Program-made: the position numbers and the translations under genes | In this document: in pieces, positions 17,116 through 17,189 of the stretch | Layout: every line of letters starts with the position of its first letter | How positions within the stretch are numbered: position 1 is the stretch's first letter | The notes under the pieces: model-generated | The model's input: the letters and a program-made list of their open reading frames with translations, nothing else | What the model was told of the DNA's origin: nothing | Databases searched by the model: none | Assembly: GCA_934190685.1 (NCBI GenBank) | Contig: CAKPTK010000039.1 | Coordinates: 1 to 17,189, forward strand | From: an uncultured Prevotella sp. | GTDB taxonomy: Bacteria; Bacteroidota; Bacteroidia; Bacteroidales; Bacteroidaceae | Direction of reading: 5' to 3' | DNA: 17,189 nucleotides

Positions 17116-17189
17116 AGGGGCGTAGCCCAGCTGGTTTAGAGCGCTGCAGTCACATTGCAGAGGTCATCGGTTCGAGCCCGATCGTCCCT
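17116..17189 (+). tRNA. tRNA-Val(CAC), cut at window end
   Basis: A cloverleaf folds by hand. The acceptor stem AGGGGCG/CGTCCCT (17116-17122 with 17183-17189) has one G-U pair. The anticodon stem is CTGCA/TGCAG around loop GTCACAT, with anticodon CAC at 17151-17153. The T arm is ATCGG-TTCGAGC-CCGAT. The D stem GCCC/GAGC has a C-A mismatch at its third pair. The discriminator base and 3' CCA lie outside the window. CAC reads the valine codon GUG. Confidence 0.88.

Overview
The window looks like a chromosome segment of a Bacteroidetes bacterium, most likely from the Prevotella group. Four things support this. Promoters match the Bacteroidetes pattern TTTG-N19/20-TAnnTTTG. Gene starts are preceded by A-rich sequence and not by Shine-Dalgarno motifs. 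Exported proteins end their signal peptides in 'A|Q'. One protein has the Bacteroidetes-typical 'GYVDLGLPSGT.WA' domain. Species cannot be assigned by reading alone.

Layout. Bases 1-358 are non-coding and unusually structured: inverted and direct repeats, a 16-bp GC palindrome, a pair of 7-mers spaced 21 bp, and then a good promoter. Bases 359-13488 hold five genes on the + strand separated by only 11-24 bp, almost certainly one operon. In order they are an unrecognised exported protein, two giant tandem paralogous TPR-CHAT (caspase-like) proteins of 1483 and 1480 aa, a small exported protein with a probable C-terminal beta domain, and a third, shorter TPR-CHAT protein of 767 aa. All three CHAT domains keep the His and Cys of the catalytic dyad. 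All five products start with a signal peptide, and no lipobox was seen in those checked.

Bases 13512-14867 (- strand, convergent) encode an exported FISUMP/DUF1566-like protein with an acidic Ser/Asp linker and a strongly cationic amphipathic C-terminal helix. Bases 14868-15146 are a divergent promoter region. Bases 15147-16934 encode L-fucose isomerase (fucI), followed by a terminator-like hairpin. The window ends inside a tRNA-Val(CAC) gene with its own promoter.

How the genes may work together. The five-gene cluster is the unusual part: three caspase-like proteases that appear to be exported, co-transcribed with two unknown exported proteins. CHAT proteases known from immunity (for example TPR-CHAT with the gRAMP effector) are cytoplasmic, and no CRISPR, gRAMP or gasdermin gene is visible here. 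I infer an extracytoplasmic proteolytic or signalling module in which the TPR regions recognise partners and the flanking unknown proteins are candidate substrates or cofactors. FucI and the tRNA are ordinary housekeeping or catabolic neighbours.
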